Assembly: GCA_910575585.1 (NCBI GenBank)
Contig: CAJTGF010000021.1
Location: forward strand, 1-64,000
DNA length: 64,000 nucleotides
From: Clostridiaceae bacterium
GTDB lineage: Bacteria; Bacillota; Clostridia; Lachnospirales; Lachnospiraceae
Direction of reading: 5' to 3'
Part shown: positions 8,520 through 17,557 of the stretch, in pieces
Numbering within the stretch: the stretch's first letter is position 1
Layout: every line of letters begins with the position of its first letter
The notes under the pieces: generated by a model
Database searches by the model: none
What the model was told of the DNA's origin: nothing
Seen by the model: the letters and a program-made list of their open reading frames with translations, nothing else
Translations under genes and position numbers: made by a program

Positions 8520-9245
8520 TTATCCTGATGTTTCAAAAGTCAAAATGCCTCCGCATCTGCATATTCCAAAAGATTCCATGGTAATGAGATGCTTCTCTTT
8601 TGCCTTTGGCAACGCAGCAATAACATTCCTTTCTTCAGCTAACTCTTTCAATTTTAAAAGCAGCGACTCTATTCGCCCAACGATTTCTCCGTCTTGATCA
8701 TTTTCCTTTAAATAGGAACAGTTTTGTATACTGACCGTACAAAAAGATGTTATCGCTGCTTGTACTTCCGACATATGCTGACATATCATATATACATTCT
8801 CTGTGGTTTTCCAAAGACATATATACTGTTTTGATATCTCATCTGAAAACGTATAATTCATATCCTTTATCACCGTATGCTGAATATCTGTCATCTCTTC
8901 AACGCTAAATCTTATGATCTCACGGATTTTCTTCCGACTGGCTTCCAATGGAACCACAATCTCAACCGCATCTGACAAAATCTGCGACTCATCCGGCAAA
9001 TAATAACGATCCATTAAATCCAATACGCAAGGTTTCTCACATCCTCCCTTTGCTTTATTTGAATAGGAATATGTCCCTGAATTACATATTCCAAATGGCA
9101 TTACATTTTTCATAGGTATACAGTCTCTATCACTGGCTGCCGGCCTCCCACCTATAGACATTCTGGAAGACGATACTACAAGCTTAGTACTAAACTGTCC
9201 CTTATCACATCTGATCATCGCTTCGTCAGTAATATACTCTGACAT
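8520..9245 (-). CDS. DUF4280 (PAAR-like) spike-tip protein, short form
   Basis: The 241-residue protein begins with an IRCDKGQ segment and ends with SFGICRCGGILTFETSG, the cysteine and double-glycine ending of DUF4280 domains. In between are NVMPFGICNSG and GGCEKPC, cysteine-rich loops fitting a metal-bound tip. The middle third is helical. DUF4280 proteins are PAAR-like caps in contractile injection systems. This is the smallest of three in the window and sits 17 bases upstream of the VgrG-protease, so it may cap that trimer. It joins the next gene with no gap. Confidence 0.8.
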   Translation of the reverse strand: MSEYITDEAMIRCDKGQFSTKLVVSSSRMSIGGRPAASDRDCIPMKNVMPFGICNSGTYSYSNKAKGGCEKPCVLDLMDRYYLPDESQILSDAVEIVVPLEASRKKIREIIRFSVEEMTDIQHTVIKDMNYTFSDEISKQYICLWKTTENVYMICQHMSEVQAAITSFCTVSIQNCSYLKENDQDGEIVGRIESLLLKLKELAEERNVIAALPKAKEKHLITMESFGICRCGGILTFETSG

Positions 9246-9755
9246 CTATTCTACCTCCAATCTTTCATAGCATATGCCTTTTAGATTTCTCCGCAGCAAA
9301 CTCTCAGCAACCATCATATTAATTACAATCCCACCTCTCAATTCTTCTTTATCTGACTTCCAAATATTTCCATCGCCCTCCATATCTTTTTTAAATATCA
9401 TATGCCTGCATCCTTGTATTTTTATTATTTTCACACAATCCGTTTTTTTCATGATAGGAGTATAATATACTTCTCCCTCTCCTGTTGGAATATTCAAAAG
9501 AAACATCATTTTCCACACCAGATCTTCATATGGCTCCATGATCCTCTTCATCCGCTCTGATACCAGGATAACCGGTCCTGCTACTATATCCAGATAGTCC
9601 GTCTTTTCTCCACTTCCAATATAAACAACATTTTTATCCGGTATCCTGTGCTCCTGTTCAACACAAAACAAGTTTGGATAAAATCTATCATAAAAATTTA
9701 CAATAGACGGCGGATTTTTGTATCTTTTATCCTGCGATATATAAAAGTATTCCAT
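9246..9755 (-). CDS. Three-copy family protein (MxYFxIxQ family), immunity- or adaptor-like
   Basis: The 169-residue protein opens MEYFYISQDKRYKNPPSIVNFY and ends INMMVAESLLRRNLKGICYERLEV. Both ends match the genes at 19267-19794 and 28313-28819. Shared inner motifs are DFLDI-x-GPVILVS, an EPYEDLVWKM segment and a YYTPIM strand. It has no membrane segment or signal peptide, so it is cytoplasmic. It resembles small immunity proteins of the DUF1629/Imm11 sort in length and layout, but I did not recognise the family with certainty. Each copy lies close to a VgrG gene. Confidence 0.6.
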   Translation of the reverse strand: MEYFYISQDKRYKNPPSIVNFYDRFYPNLFCVEQEHRIPDKNVVYIGSGEKTDYLDIVAGPVILVSERMKRIMEPYEDLVWKMMFLLNIPTGEGEVYYTPIMKKTDCVKIIKIQGCRHMIFKKDMEGDGNIWKSDKEELRGGIVINMMVAESLLRRNLKGICYERLEVE

Positions 9756-10343
9756 TTACTTCCCCCACTTAAAAATCCGTTTTATTTGATGTCTATATTC
9801 TCCTGCCCATATACACATACCATTACTACTATAAAATTCTCTCCAGTTATATTCCATTAAATGATTCCTGATGATCTGAGGGATATGATTCATGAACCAC
9901 CCATGTAAACCATCTCCATATGTATGAACAATCTCGTCCAAATAATAAGATTCCACCTTTGACTGTTTCTCAAACTTCACTGCCAGCTCATCCACAGCTT
10001 TATACAATGGTTCTGATATCTCTGGAATATCCCACATCACAAGACATTCCCTCCGCGAAAAATAGAAATCTTCATCATACATAGCAACGGAATATAACGG
10101 ATGCCTGTCCAGTAATGCTGTCCTAAGATAGGATATGACCATATGACAAGGCGTACTATTTTCTAAAGAATAATAGTGATCTCTCAATTCTTCCATTTGA
10201 ACCGTCAAAGCTTTACCCAGGATCGACTCCAATTCCGCGCTATCCTCTTCCAGATATCCCAGGACTTCCTCAAACCTGGTATCAGCCTCGGATTTTATCT
10301 CTTTAAGGATCTCTATTTTCTTTTCCTCCATAAACTTTTCCAT
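9756..10343 (-). CDS. Helical hypothetical protein, paralogue of 18677-19270
   Basis: The 195-residue protein is mostly helical and acidic at the N-terminus. The block ISYLRTALLDRHPLYSVAMY, then a tryptophan, then PLYKAVDEL corresponds to VSFLRTGLMDQSACYRIDLY and YYKIIDEI in the gene at 18677. In both places the gene is next to a member of the MxYFxIxQ family, so the two families travel as a pair. No membrane segment is seen. Function unknown; a chaperone, adaptor or immunity partner are all possible. It abuts the downstream gene directly. Confidence 0.6.
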   Translation of the reverse strand: MEKFMEEKKIEILKEIKSEADTRFEEVLGYLEEDSAELESILGKALTVQMEELRDHYYSLENSTPCHMVISYLRTALLDRHPLYSVAMYDEDFYFSRRECLVMWDIPEISEPLYKAVDELAVKFEKQSKVESYYLDEIVHTYGDGLHGWFMNHIPQIIRNHLMEYNWREFYSSNGMCIWAGEYRHQIKRIFKWGK

Positions 10344-10352
10344 AAGCTTCTC

Positions 10353-11729
10353 CTATTTTTGCGCAATCACTCTGGCTGTCTGCTTAATTCCATCTTTAAT
10401 TTCAATTCTGTTATCTCCCTGACTGGCAACGACGCCTTCTTCCCCTATAACTTTCATTGTTCTCCCGCTGTGCATGTTGATATCCCCCTCCGCCATAACA
10501 ACAATATCACTATCGCTCTTTATAGATATTCCTCTTTTATCATCTAATACCACAGACATTCCTTTATGATTCGTAATATAAATAGCACTTGGTTCAAAAC
10601 GAATCTCCTTTTCATATGGAGAACGGATAAATTTAATATCTGGCTGTTCACGCAATCCGCAAGTCAAATGCACCATATTAACAGCAACTCCATGACTTTC
10701 ATCTTCATCAGGAAAATATGCCCTTACCGTATCTCCAATCTCTGGCATACAATACCACCCTGTTCCATCAGGGGAGGAATATGCTGTCACATATGGAAAC
10801 CACACATATGGTCCATTGATATCTTGCGGAAAACGAATCTGCACAATGTCCCGTTTTACCTGGTGAATCATCCCGCTTATGGAAATCCCACTTATACGGG
10901 AATTGAAAAATCTGGTGGTCTTTAACCCGCCTGAATATACCAATTCACAAGTATTTACCATTTCAGCTCCCACTAGCTTCATCGTAAATTTCTTCACCAG
11001 GTATCCTTCTTCTTCAATTTCCACTGGCGAACATAACTCTACTAATTCTCGTGTCGTTACTATTACAGAAACCACATCTTGTTCTCTGCATTCTTCTCTT
11101 CCCTGACTCTTCTGCCGATAAAACTCTCCTAAATTTCGTGTTGTCTTATATGAGAAATCCTGGAGTATCCTTTTTTTCGGCTTAGGAGGGCCAAAACTGA
11201 ATGAAATCTTCCCATTTACGCTGTCCGCTACAATGATCGTATTTAGTTCTGACGCCAGCCTTTTCAGGAACTCCCAATCCGTTTCATTGTACTGCGCGAT
11301 CATGTGACCCGTTTTACGCTCTTCGCCTTCTGTGCAAATGATTCTTGCTTTATGCTCAGTTGCTATATATTTCGCGATATCTGAATATAACTGTTCTGTA
11401 TCCTGGAATATACGAATATTCCTTTTCATATCCATAAGCAAGGTGTGGCTTATGGCATTGATCTCCAGTATCTTAATCCCATCTTCCACTATAAGTTCGG
11501 CCTTCCTCACCAATCCTTTAAACAAAACCTGACTTTCTCCATTATCCAGAACTGCTTTAATCGTTATTGTCTCATTTGGCGACATCTTTTCTAATATATC
11601 TTCATCTGTCTCTTTATCCAAGATACCTTTTATCTCAGCTGTTCCATGTTCGTTAATACACTGTTGTATCTCTATTTCTTTATAACTTATAAAAAAATAT
11701 GGTTCTACTATGATCAATTCAGGTCTCAT
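10353..11729 (-). CDS. VgrG-like spike protein, short form (458 aa)
   Basis: The hub half carries AQYNETDWEFLKRLASELNT near residues 147-166. The OB-fold part has SSPDGTGWYCMPEIGDTVRAY, the typical gp5/VgrG pattern, and the C-terminus has repeats such as GISIKSDSDIVVMAEGDINMH that fit a short beta-helix. There is no extension beyond residue 458, so any effector must bind non-covalently. The start overlaps the end of the DcrB-like gene by 11 bases. Its closest relatives in the window are 22886-24229 and 33299-34654; all three are paired with a DcrB-like gene. Confidence 0.85.
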   Translation of the reverse strand: MRPELIIVEPYFFISYKEIEIQQCINEHGTAEIKGILDKETDEDILEKMSPNETITIKAVLDNGESQVLFKGLVRKAELIVEDGIKILEINAISHTLLMDMKRNIRIFQDTEQLYSDIAKYIATEHKARIICTEGEERKTGHMIAQYNETDWEFLKRLASELNTIIVADSVNGKISFSFGPPKPKKRILQDFSYKTTRNLGEFYRQKSQGREECREQDVVSVIVTTRELVELCSPVEIEEEGYLVKKFTMKLVGAEMVNTCELVYSGGLKTTRFFNSRISGISISGMIHQVKRDIVQIRFPQDINGPYVWFPYVTAYSSPDGTGWYCMPEIGDTVRAYFPDEDESHGVAVNMVHLTCGLREQPDIKFIRSPYEKEIRFEPSAIYITNHKGMSVVLDDKRGISIKSDSDIVVMAEGDINMHSGRTMKVIGEEGVVASQGDNRIEIKDGIKQTARVIAQK

Positions 11730-12285
11730 CTTTTTCCTCCAATCCTTTTATAGAATATACCGAATCCACAAAAATTGGTTTCCATATATCCGCCTTTTCT
11801 TCTCTGCAGTGAAAACTGCCAATCAATAATTCATCTAAAAACTTCACGGAAGCACAAAATATAAAATTATACATTTTTCCATCTAACGCAAAACTTTCAA
11901 AATCGAACCATCTGATATCCACATGATCTGTATCCTCCATCCCATCAGAATAGAAATAATTAGCTGGCTGAAGACGCATGATCATGTTTTTTAAGGAATC
12001 GCACATAGCCTGGACAGATTCAGGCCCATTTACTGTGGACCTTTGAAATTGAAACAAAAAATTGGCCTCATCACCTGGTATCGTCATTACAATCCTTTTG
12101 TTTTCATTTCTTCCGAATCGCTTTATGCTTTTTTCTCCTTCTAACTCCGCCGCCCCTTCCGGAAGCATTATAGAAATTCGTTCAGAAATATGGATCATAT
12201 CCCATTTGATTTCATATTCCTGTTCATACGCTGCCTTTATGCGTTTTTTTCTTTCAAGAGCAATTCGCAGATCATCATATACCAT
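11719..12285 (-). CDS. DcrB/DUF1795-like small protein, possible Eag-type spike chaperone
   Basis: The 188-residue soluble protein has a helical N-terminus, then ISIMLPEGAAEL, a beta strand with a leading proline motif, and later LLIGSFHCREEKADIW before a last helix. The same order occurs in 24226-24807 and 34590-35225. The layout resembles DcrB/DUF1795 proteins; the Eag members of that group chaperone effectors onto VgrG in T6SS. Each of the three copies lies directly upstream of a short-form VgrG and overlaps it. Similarity is by eye and weak, so the chaperone call is inference. Confidence 0.5.
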   Translation of the reverse strand: MVYDDLRIALERKKRIKAAYEQEYEIKWDMIHISERISIMLPEGAAELEGEKSIKRFGRNENKRIVMTIPGDEANFLFQFQRSTVNGPESVQAMCDSLKNMIMRLQPANYFYSDGMEDTDHVDIRWFDFESFALDGKMYNFIFCASVKFLDELLIGSFHCREEKADIWKPIFVDSVYSIKGLEEKDET

Positions 12286-12316
12286 TTCTTATCCTCCTTA
12301 TCTTCCGCCTATCCTC

Positions 12317-14944
12317 TCACTTCATCCCATCAAAAAAGTTCCTCATCCACCCCTCATTCTCAAAATAAAACATCTTCTCCTTCCCCACATACAGCCTCCC
12401 CTCTCTCCGAAACACTGGCACCACGAGAAACGCCCACTCCTCCGGTCTGGTCCAAACGAAGAACTTTACTTCCCTCTCCACGATATCATCCGTATCCGCC
12501 TGGCGGATGTGATTCCCATACATCTGCCGGATATCCTCATACAGTTTCTCTTCAAAATCCTCCGTAGAGCTGTGGCAGACATACTGATACCGCTCCTGTC
12601 CGTCCAAATCCTCCAGGTACAATTTCAGAGTCAGATCCTCCATATTCCTGGAGATCATTCCGCTTTCCTCATCCCGCCTTAAGCGGTGGATCAGAACCAC
12701 CTTCTCCCCGTTGTGGGTGTAGGCCGTTACCCGGTAAGGCAGTGCGGGAACCTCATTTGTTACGGTCACGTCGGCAAACCCGTACTTTTTATCCTTCAGA
12801 TATTTCAGCGCCCCGTCTACACAGGTCATCTTCAATTCCAGATCTCTGGTCAGATCCCCGCTGCGTCTCTTAAACTGGATGGTCCTGCCAGGCACAAACT
12901 CCTTAAGCGCGTCCCGGAACATGCCGATCTTGCAGGACTGTCCCGTCAGCTTTATGAGTGAGTAGTCTTCCAGGGTATCCTCCTCATACATAGGCTCCAT
13001 AAACCGGCGCACAAGCCCGTAGATATCCCCCTTTAAAAGCAGCTCCAGCTGATAGATGTTCACATAAACCACCGGAAAATCCTTTACGGTCCGAAGCTTA
13101 CGATCCCCCTTTTTCCTTCCTGACAGCTTCCATTTGTCCACCGGTATCCAGATGGTGTCGCTTTCTGTTACCGGCTCTGAGGACAGCGCTGCCCGCAGCG
13201 TCCCTACATGATTGTAGAACACCTTTTTCACCACCTCCGCCAGCTGGAACAGGAAATAAAAATTATTTTTCACCTTATAATAGTCCAGCCTGCTCTGGTT
13301 CTCAAATTCCCGAAACCGGGTGGGAATCCATGCCTCCGCCTTCTCATACTCCGCCTCCAGACCTTCATACAGCCCTTTTGCCCCGTAACGGTCCACATAC
13401 CGGAACACATCCATATCATAGGCGGCCAGGATCTCATCCACCCCTGCAAGATCCGTATCATACAGGCGGCTTGCTATGGCTGTCTTCAAAAGCTGCATGA
13501 TGCGGTAAGTCAAATTATTGCCCCCAAAATCCGTGTCCCCGTTCTCATAGGTCATGTCGATCTCGATCCGGTAGGACACCCGCTTATTCCACACCCGAAA
13601 CCTGCAGGAGCACAGATCCGTGGTCCCGCCTCCGCAGTCCATCAGCAGGGCCTTATATACCTGCCCATCCTCTATGGAACCTTTCTGGTTCATTTCCCAG
13701 ATGGTGTTGTACAAGACCGACACGCCCTCGTCGATCATATCCTTTTCCTCCACCGCGTACTCTGGCAGAAGCTCCCGAAACAGCCTTCCAAACTGGCTCT
13801 TCTGCTTCACCGGGCAGGAGATATGCACCTCGGTCACATCACACTTAAACCGGTCCCTGACTGCCTTGATCACATGGTCAAAATAAGCCTTCAAGATCTC
13901 TTTCCTGGAGACAACTCCCCGCCTTCCCTGGCGGTCCGTCACCTCCTCCGTCTTCTCATAATCGCCGATCCACCGCTTAATATCATAAAACACGCAAAAC
14001 CCTTCATCGATGTAGCTGGACTGGGCCAGGCGGATGGCGTCATACCCGAAGAGAAACTTCCCTTCTTCCCCTTCCAGATCCCGGACCCCTGCCACGCTTG
14101 GAAACAGGGCGCTCTCCTGCCAGTCCGACAACGGATCATAAAAAAGAGCGTAATTCACCTGTCCCGCCTTCAGCCCTTTCTCCCCCTTGCAAAGCCCCGC
14201 CTCCTCAAAATACTGGTCGTCCAGATAAACCCCTGCCGTGGTGTTGCAGGTTCCAAAGTCTATAGCCAGCGGCAGAGACAGCTTCACAGGCTTTCTCACC
14301 TGAAAATCAAGAATCGGAATCCGCCACACCTCCATCTGTCCCGGCATCACATCTGTCTTTCCCTGATACAGCTCATACATCCGCTCCGACTCCCGCCGCC
14401 CCATGCAGTAAAGACTATAATGCTTCACCCCCGATTCCCGGCAGGAAAGCCCGGCGGCCCTGGTCAGGTACAGACAGTCCATGTCCCCGCCTTTGGGAAC
14501 CAGATGAAAGATCCCGCAGACCGTCCGATCCCCGCCGACCACAAAAACGTTGGTCCCCGCCAGATCCTTATTATAGGGCAATGTCAGCCCGTCAAAAAAT
14601 CCGGTGGCGATCCCCTCATAAACCACGATCTTAGAGCCTCCCTCCAGGCCCGAGCCCTGCCGCTCCTGCATCCGGACAGTCCGAAAAACCCGGGAAACCG
14701 CCTTTAAGCCCTCTTCCTCCTCCGTCTGTATGAGAAAATACTCCTCCGCCCCCCGATACCGGAGAATGACCCGCACAAGCTCCTCCTTATCCATAGGATC
14801 CAGAACTCCCTGGATGATCTTTTCCCTCCTGCAGATCTCCCGCAGCTGAAATGTAGTCATCAATTCCAGCTCCTCCCTGCGAAAACGGCCGTTCCGCTTT
14901 TGCTCCCCGGAATTTTTCTTTAAGGTATACCCATATCGTTCCAT
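12317..14944 (-). CDS. Hsp70/actin-fold ATPase-like protein
   Basis: The start at 14944 (MERYGYTLKK) follows GGAGG; a longer frame exists. In 875 residues, an N-terminal ~230-residue part of unknown fold (with a SAP-like REICRREKII region) precedes an actin/Hsp70 nucleotide fold: phosphate-1 loop LAIDFGTCNTTAG near 240, phosphate-2 loop LLMDCGGGTTDLCSC near 450, and later LIKLTGQSCKIGMFRD near the adenosine motif. Proteins of this kind in secretion or effector operons are poorly understood; assembly or remodelling of the baseplate is a possible role. It is GC-richer than its neighbours and lies between a baseplate-like gene and a VgrG module. Confidence 0.75.
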   Translation of the reverse strand: MERYGYTLKKNSGEQKRNGRFRREELELMTTFQLREICRREKIIQGVLDPMDKEELVRVILRYRGAEEYFLIQTEEEEGLKAVSRVFRTVRMQERQGSGLEGGSKIVVYEGIATGFFDGLTLPYNKDLAGTNVFVVGGDRTVCGIFHLVPKGGDMDCLYLTRAAGLSCRESGVKHYSLYCMGRRESERMYELYQGKTDVMPGQMEVWRIPILDFQVRKPVKLSLPLAIDFGTCNTTAGVYLDDQYFEEAGLCKGEKGLKAGQVNYALFYDPLSDWQESALFPSVAGVRDLEGEEGKFLFGYDAIRLAQSSYIDEGFCVFYDIKRWIGDYEKTEEVTDRQGRRGVVSRKEILKAYFDHVIKAVRDRFKCDVTEVHISCPVKQKSQFGRLFRELLPEYAVEEKDMIDEGVSVLYNTIWEMNQKGSIEDGQVYKALLMDCGGGTTDLCSCRFRVWNKRVSYRIEIDMTYENGDTDFGGNNLTYRIMQLLKTAIASRLYDTDLAGVDEILAAYDMDVFRYVDRYGAKGLYEGLEAEYEKAEAWIPTRFREFENQSRLDYYKVKNNFYFLFQLAEVVKKVFYNHVGTLRAALSSEPVTESDTIWIPVDKWKLSGRKKGDRKLRTVKDFPVVYVNIYQLELLLKGDIYGLVRRFMEPMYEEDTLEDYSLIKLTGQSCKIGMFRDALKEFVPGRTIQFKRRSGDLTRDLELKMTCVDGALKYLKDKKYGFADVTVTNEVPALPYRVTAYTHNGEKVVLIHRLRRDEESGMISRNMEDLTLKLYLEDLDGQERYQYVCHSSTEDFEEKLYEDIRQMYGNHIRQADTDDIVEREVKFFVWTRPEEWAFLVVPVFRREGRLYVGKEKMFYFENEGWMRNFFDGMK

Positions 14945-14969
14945 AACTCCCCATCCTCCTTCAAATATC

Positions 14970-15662
14970 CTAAAACAGCACCATCTCATCCACCATCATG
15001 GTCTCCTCCACATCAATGATCCCAAAATGGTGTTCCCAAAATAAAAAGACATGATAATTTATAGGAAGAAACATATCCCGCAAAAACTCCAGCCTCTGTC
15101 TTTCCCGCTCCTCCTCCTTAACACCCACATACACCAGCACCTGCCTCGCCGTCTCATTGCTCGCGTACACCAAAGAGTCCGGATACATGCGGCGCATAAC
15201 CTCTTTAAACAGAGACACCGAACTGCCGCACCGGTATAATTTTAGGATAAGCCGCAAAAGGTCCCGCAGCTTTCCCTTCTCAAAATCCCCGATCACTCTG
15301 GCTGCGGCCGCTCCGCAGGTTCCTTTAAGCAAATCATTCAGAAGAAACCGAAGGGCATATTCCTGCTTGGACAGCCCCTGGCGCAGGTCCAGGCAGGAGA
15401 TATAGTGCATAAACACATCAAAAAATACCATCCGGGTGTCCTCATATTCCGTCAGATTCCGGTCAAATACCTCCGCCATCTCCCTGGCAAACCGGTACAG
15501 CGGATTGATCTCAACCACCCCGTAAGGCAGTTTTGTCCGGTTCAGCTCCTCCATAACGATCTCCATGTAAGGACTTCCGCTTTGGGACGGCACATACCGC
15601 AGCTCCTCCCGCGAAAATCCCGACTCCTCCGCCTTTAATTCCGCCTCCCAGCCATAATTCAT
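14970..15662 (-). CDS. Hypothetical protein, baseplate/tail-like candidate
   Basis: The start at 15662 (MNYGWEAELK) has AGGGG upstream and overlaps the stop of the preceding gene as ATGA, so the two are translationally coupled. The 230-residue protein is helical up to about 150, then ends with FLPINYHVFLFWEHHFGIID followed by EETM. The PxNY(x)VF.W.HHFG ending recalls small baseplate wedge proteins of the gpI/TssG sort, though I cannot assign a family. Stable GC-rich composition and coupling to two neighbours mark it as part of the conserved core rather than cargo. Confidence 0.5.
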   Translation of the reverse strand: MNYGWEAELKAEESGFSREELRYVPSQSGSPYMEIVMEELNRTKLPYGVVEINPLYRFAREMAEVFDRNLTEYEDTRMVFFDVFMHYISCLDLRQGLSKQEYALRFLLNDLLKGTCGAAAARVIGDFEKGKLRDLLRLILKLYRCGSSVSLFKEVMRRMYPDSLVYASNETARQVLVYVGVKEEERERQRLEFLRDMFLPINYHVFLFWEHHFGIIDVEETMMVDEMVLF

Positions 15663-16972
15663 ACTGTCACCCCTACACAACGATACTCGCTTATCTCCAG
15701 CTGCATCTGGGAAATCACAAACTTGATGATCCCCTTGCTGAGAAAATACCCCGGCTTCTTTTCCTTAAATTCCAGCACAAGAAGCTTCCTTTGGTCCATG
15801 GGAAACAGCTCGTCCCTGATAAACCAGTTCATGCCTTCCTCCATGGGAAACGCCTGGGCGTCCTCCAAGATCTGATACCCTGTTACCTCCATGTAATTCT
15901 CGATATCCAGCTCCATAATCCTGCGGAACAGATCGTGCTTTGTCATAAGATTCCCCCTGTGACGCCCCGAATATCTGCGGAAAAAGGAATCCTTCTTCCG
16001 GTTGGTCAGACATGGTAACTGATAATCCAGGGAATACTCCGTGGGACTTTGAGCCAGCCGAAAGGCCTGCCAGCTCTCAAACGTTTCCTGGAGAGATTTG
16101 ATGATGATCCTTCCCTTTTCATGGCGTATCTCCAGGATCTCCTCATTTGGCTCGATCAGGTATCCGTCCGCTCCTCCCATACTCTCCGTAAGAAACTCAT
16201 GTTCATAATAAATGCCGTCAATACATGGAATCACAAAGTCCGTACTTTTAAAAACGATTCTCTCAATATTCCACACAGGAATCATATCATACCGGATCCC
16301 GCCGCCATGACCACCAAACTCGATCTGGCAGTCCTTCCATGACAGAGGCTCCTTCATCTCCTCCCCCCGGGGCAGTTTCAGAAAGATATCATAAAATTTA
16401 TCCAGATAAGCCGTATTAACTGTGGTCCAGGGGATAAAATTGGCCCGAAAGATGTCGTAAAGCGCCTCAATATGTTTCCGGTATTTCCTGGAAGGTCTTG
16501 CCAAAAACACCGCCTTTCGCGTCTCCTCCCCCACGGACATAGTTCCGTTAAATTCTCCCTCCACAGGAGCGTCCCACTGTGAAAAAACCGTTCCCACATA
16601 CAGCTCCCCCTCTTCTCCTTCTTCCCCCAGGCCCGCATCCCCACCTTTTGCCAGATCTTCCTCCCTGACAGGAAACAGCGTGTGGTTCGTAGGATCAAAA
16701 TGGTGTCTGTCTATGACTGTCATGGAGATCTCATATTGGTTATGTTCCGGTTCGATCTCCTGGTATACCCGCTCCTGCAGATCCTCATATTTTCTCTCCA
16801 TAGTCTGGATAACCTTTCCCATGCCGTTTAACAGAACCTCCTTGGCAAAATGCCGCTCATCCAGATCCCTGATATCCCTCAGCCGATCCTGAATATAACT
16901 CTGAAAATCAAAAGGATATTCCATGACGCCACCAAGACCTGCTGCCTTCTGACCATGATTTTGTGTATTCAT
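15659..16972 (-). CDS. Hypothetical core protein of the injection locus, baseplate-like candidate
   Basis: The start is taken at 16972 (MNTQNHGQK) with AAGGAG upstream; ATG at 16924 is another option. The 437-residue protein has a helical N-terminal 90 residues (LRDIRDLDERHFAKEVLLNG), a beta-rich middle with EFNGTMSVGEETRKAVFLARPSR broken into strands, and an alpha/beta end. No transmembrane segment or nucleotide motif is visible. It is coupled by ATGA to the 230-residue gene downstream. The pair together resemble a TssF/TssG-like arrangement in size and order, but this is position-based inference. Confidence 0.5.
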   Translation of the reverse strand: MNTQNHGQKAAGLGGVMEYPFDFQSYIQDRLRDIRDLDERHFAKEVLLNGMGKVIQTMERKYEDLQERVYQEIEPEHNQYEISMTVIDRHHFDPTNHTLFPVREEDLAKGGDAGLGEEGEEGELYVGTVFSQWDAPVEGEFNGTMSVGEETRKAVFLARPSRKYRKHIEALYDIFRANFIPWTTVNTAYLDKFYDIFLKLPRGEEMKEPLSWKDCQIEFGGHGGGIRYDMIPVWNIERIVFKSTDFVIPCIDGIYYEHEFLTESMGGADGYLIEPNEEILEIRHEKGRIIIKSLQETFESWQAFRLAQSPTEYSLDYQLPCLTNRKKDSFFRRYSGRHRGNLMTKHDLFRRIMELDIENYMEVTGYQILEDAQAFPMEEGMNWFIRDELFPMDQRKLLVLEFKEKKPGYFLSKGIIKFVISQMQLEISEYRCVGVTV

Positions 16973-17000
16973 ATTATTAATTCTCCTTATCACCGCTCCC

Positions 17001-17330
17001 TCATTTCACTACTCCGAACCCTTCCAGACTCTTTATGTCCACAACCTCCATTTCCCCTGTTTTGGGATCCTTTCTCACAGACACCTGGCTTACCACGGCC
17101 ACTGCCTCCAGCACCAATCCCACCCCCGGCCCCATATTCGGAGAACCTGCATACACAGGGATACTGCCCAAAACTTTGAGAATATAGTTTCCCGGTGTCA
17201 GAGACAGCCGTATATTTTCCTGGGACAGAGGCTCATAATACCTTGACTTTGTCCCTTTCAGATATCTTACGGAACCATACCCGTTAAACTCATTTCCCAT
17301 ATGGAACGTAGTCTGCTTTTTCCCCATCAT
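17001..17330 (-). CDS. Small beta-rich hypothetical protein (109 aa)
   Basis: A GGAGG site lies six bases before ATGATG at 17330. The 109-residue product is all beta in character, with FNGYGSVRYLKG, LSLTPGNYILKVLGS and GVGLVLEAVAVV, and has no cysteine, signal or membrane segment. Size and beta content would suit a tube, spike or sheath-initiator component such as Hcp-like or gp25-like proteins, but no signature of those families is present. It opens the GC-rich core block 12.3-17.3 kb. Confidence 0.5.
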   Translation of the reverse strand: MMGKKQTTFHMGNEFNGYGSVRYLKGTKSRYYEPLSQENIRLSLTPGNYILKVLGSIPVYAGSPNMGPGVGLVLEAVAVVSQVSVRKDPKTGEMEVVDIKSLEGFGVVK

Positions 17331-17378
17331 TCTTCCTCCTTAGCGTTCCCGCGATCTTCATATCATCCATATATTTTC

Positions 17379-17474
17379 TTATTCTGATAAGATGAACCCG
17401 ATCATAGGTCTGATCGTCCAGATGATATGCCCTTTATACTCAAACCAACACATCTCATTGCCCTGTTGGGTCAT
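17379..17474 (-). CDS. Possible 31-residue ORF or gene remnant in a 227-base gap
   Basis: In the gap between the TPR gene and the small beta-rich gene, an ATG frame reads MTQQGNEMCWFEYKGHIIWT and stops at 17379. A second minus-strand frame nearby reads DDQTYDRVHLIRIRKYMDDM up to the next gene. Both have protein-like composition, which suggests a frameshifted remnant rather than two small genes. No clear ribosome binding site was found. Confidence 0.25.
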   Translation of the reverse strand: MTQQGNEMCWFEYKGHIIWTIRPMIGFILSE

Positions 17475-17557
17475 GGTTTCTGTCTACGTGTTTTAGCTCC
17501 GGCGATCCTTTAAAATATTTCACTCCTTGTTCTCCCTGTTCATTCTCCATAAGTTCC

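Noticed and set aside
13208-14707. 499-codon open frame on the plus strand
   Set aside because: It is the mirror of the Hsp70-like gene, has no ribosome binding site and its product is a His/Leu/Pro-rich composition typical of antisense shadows.
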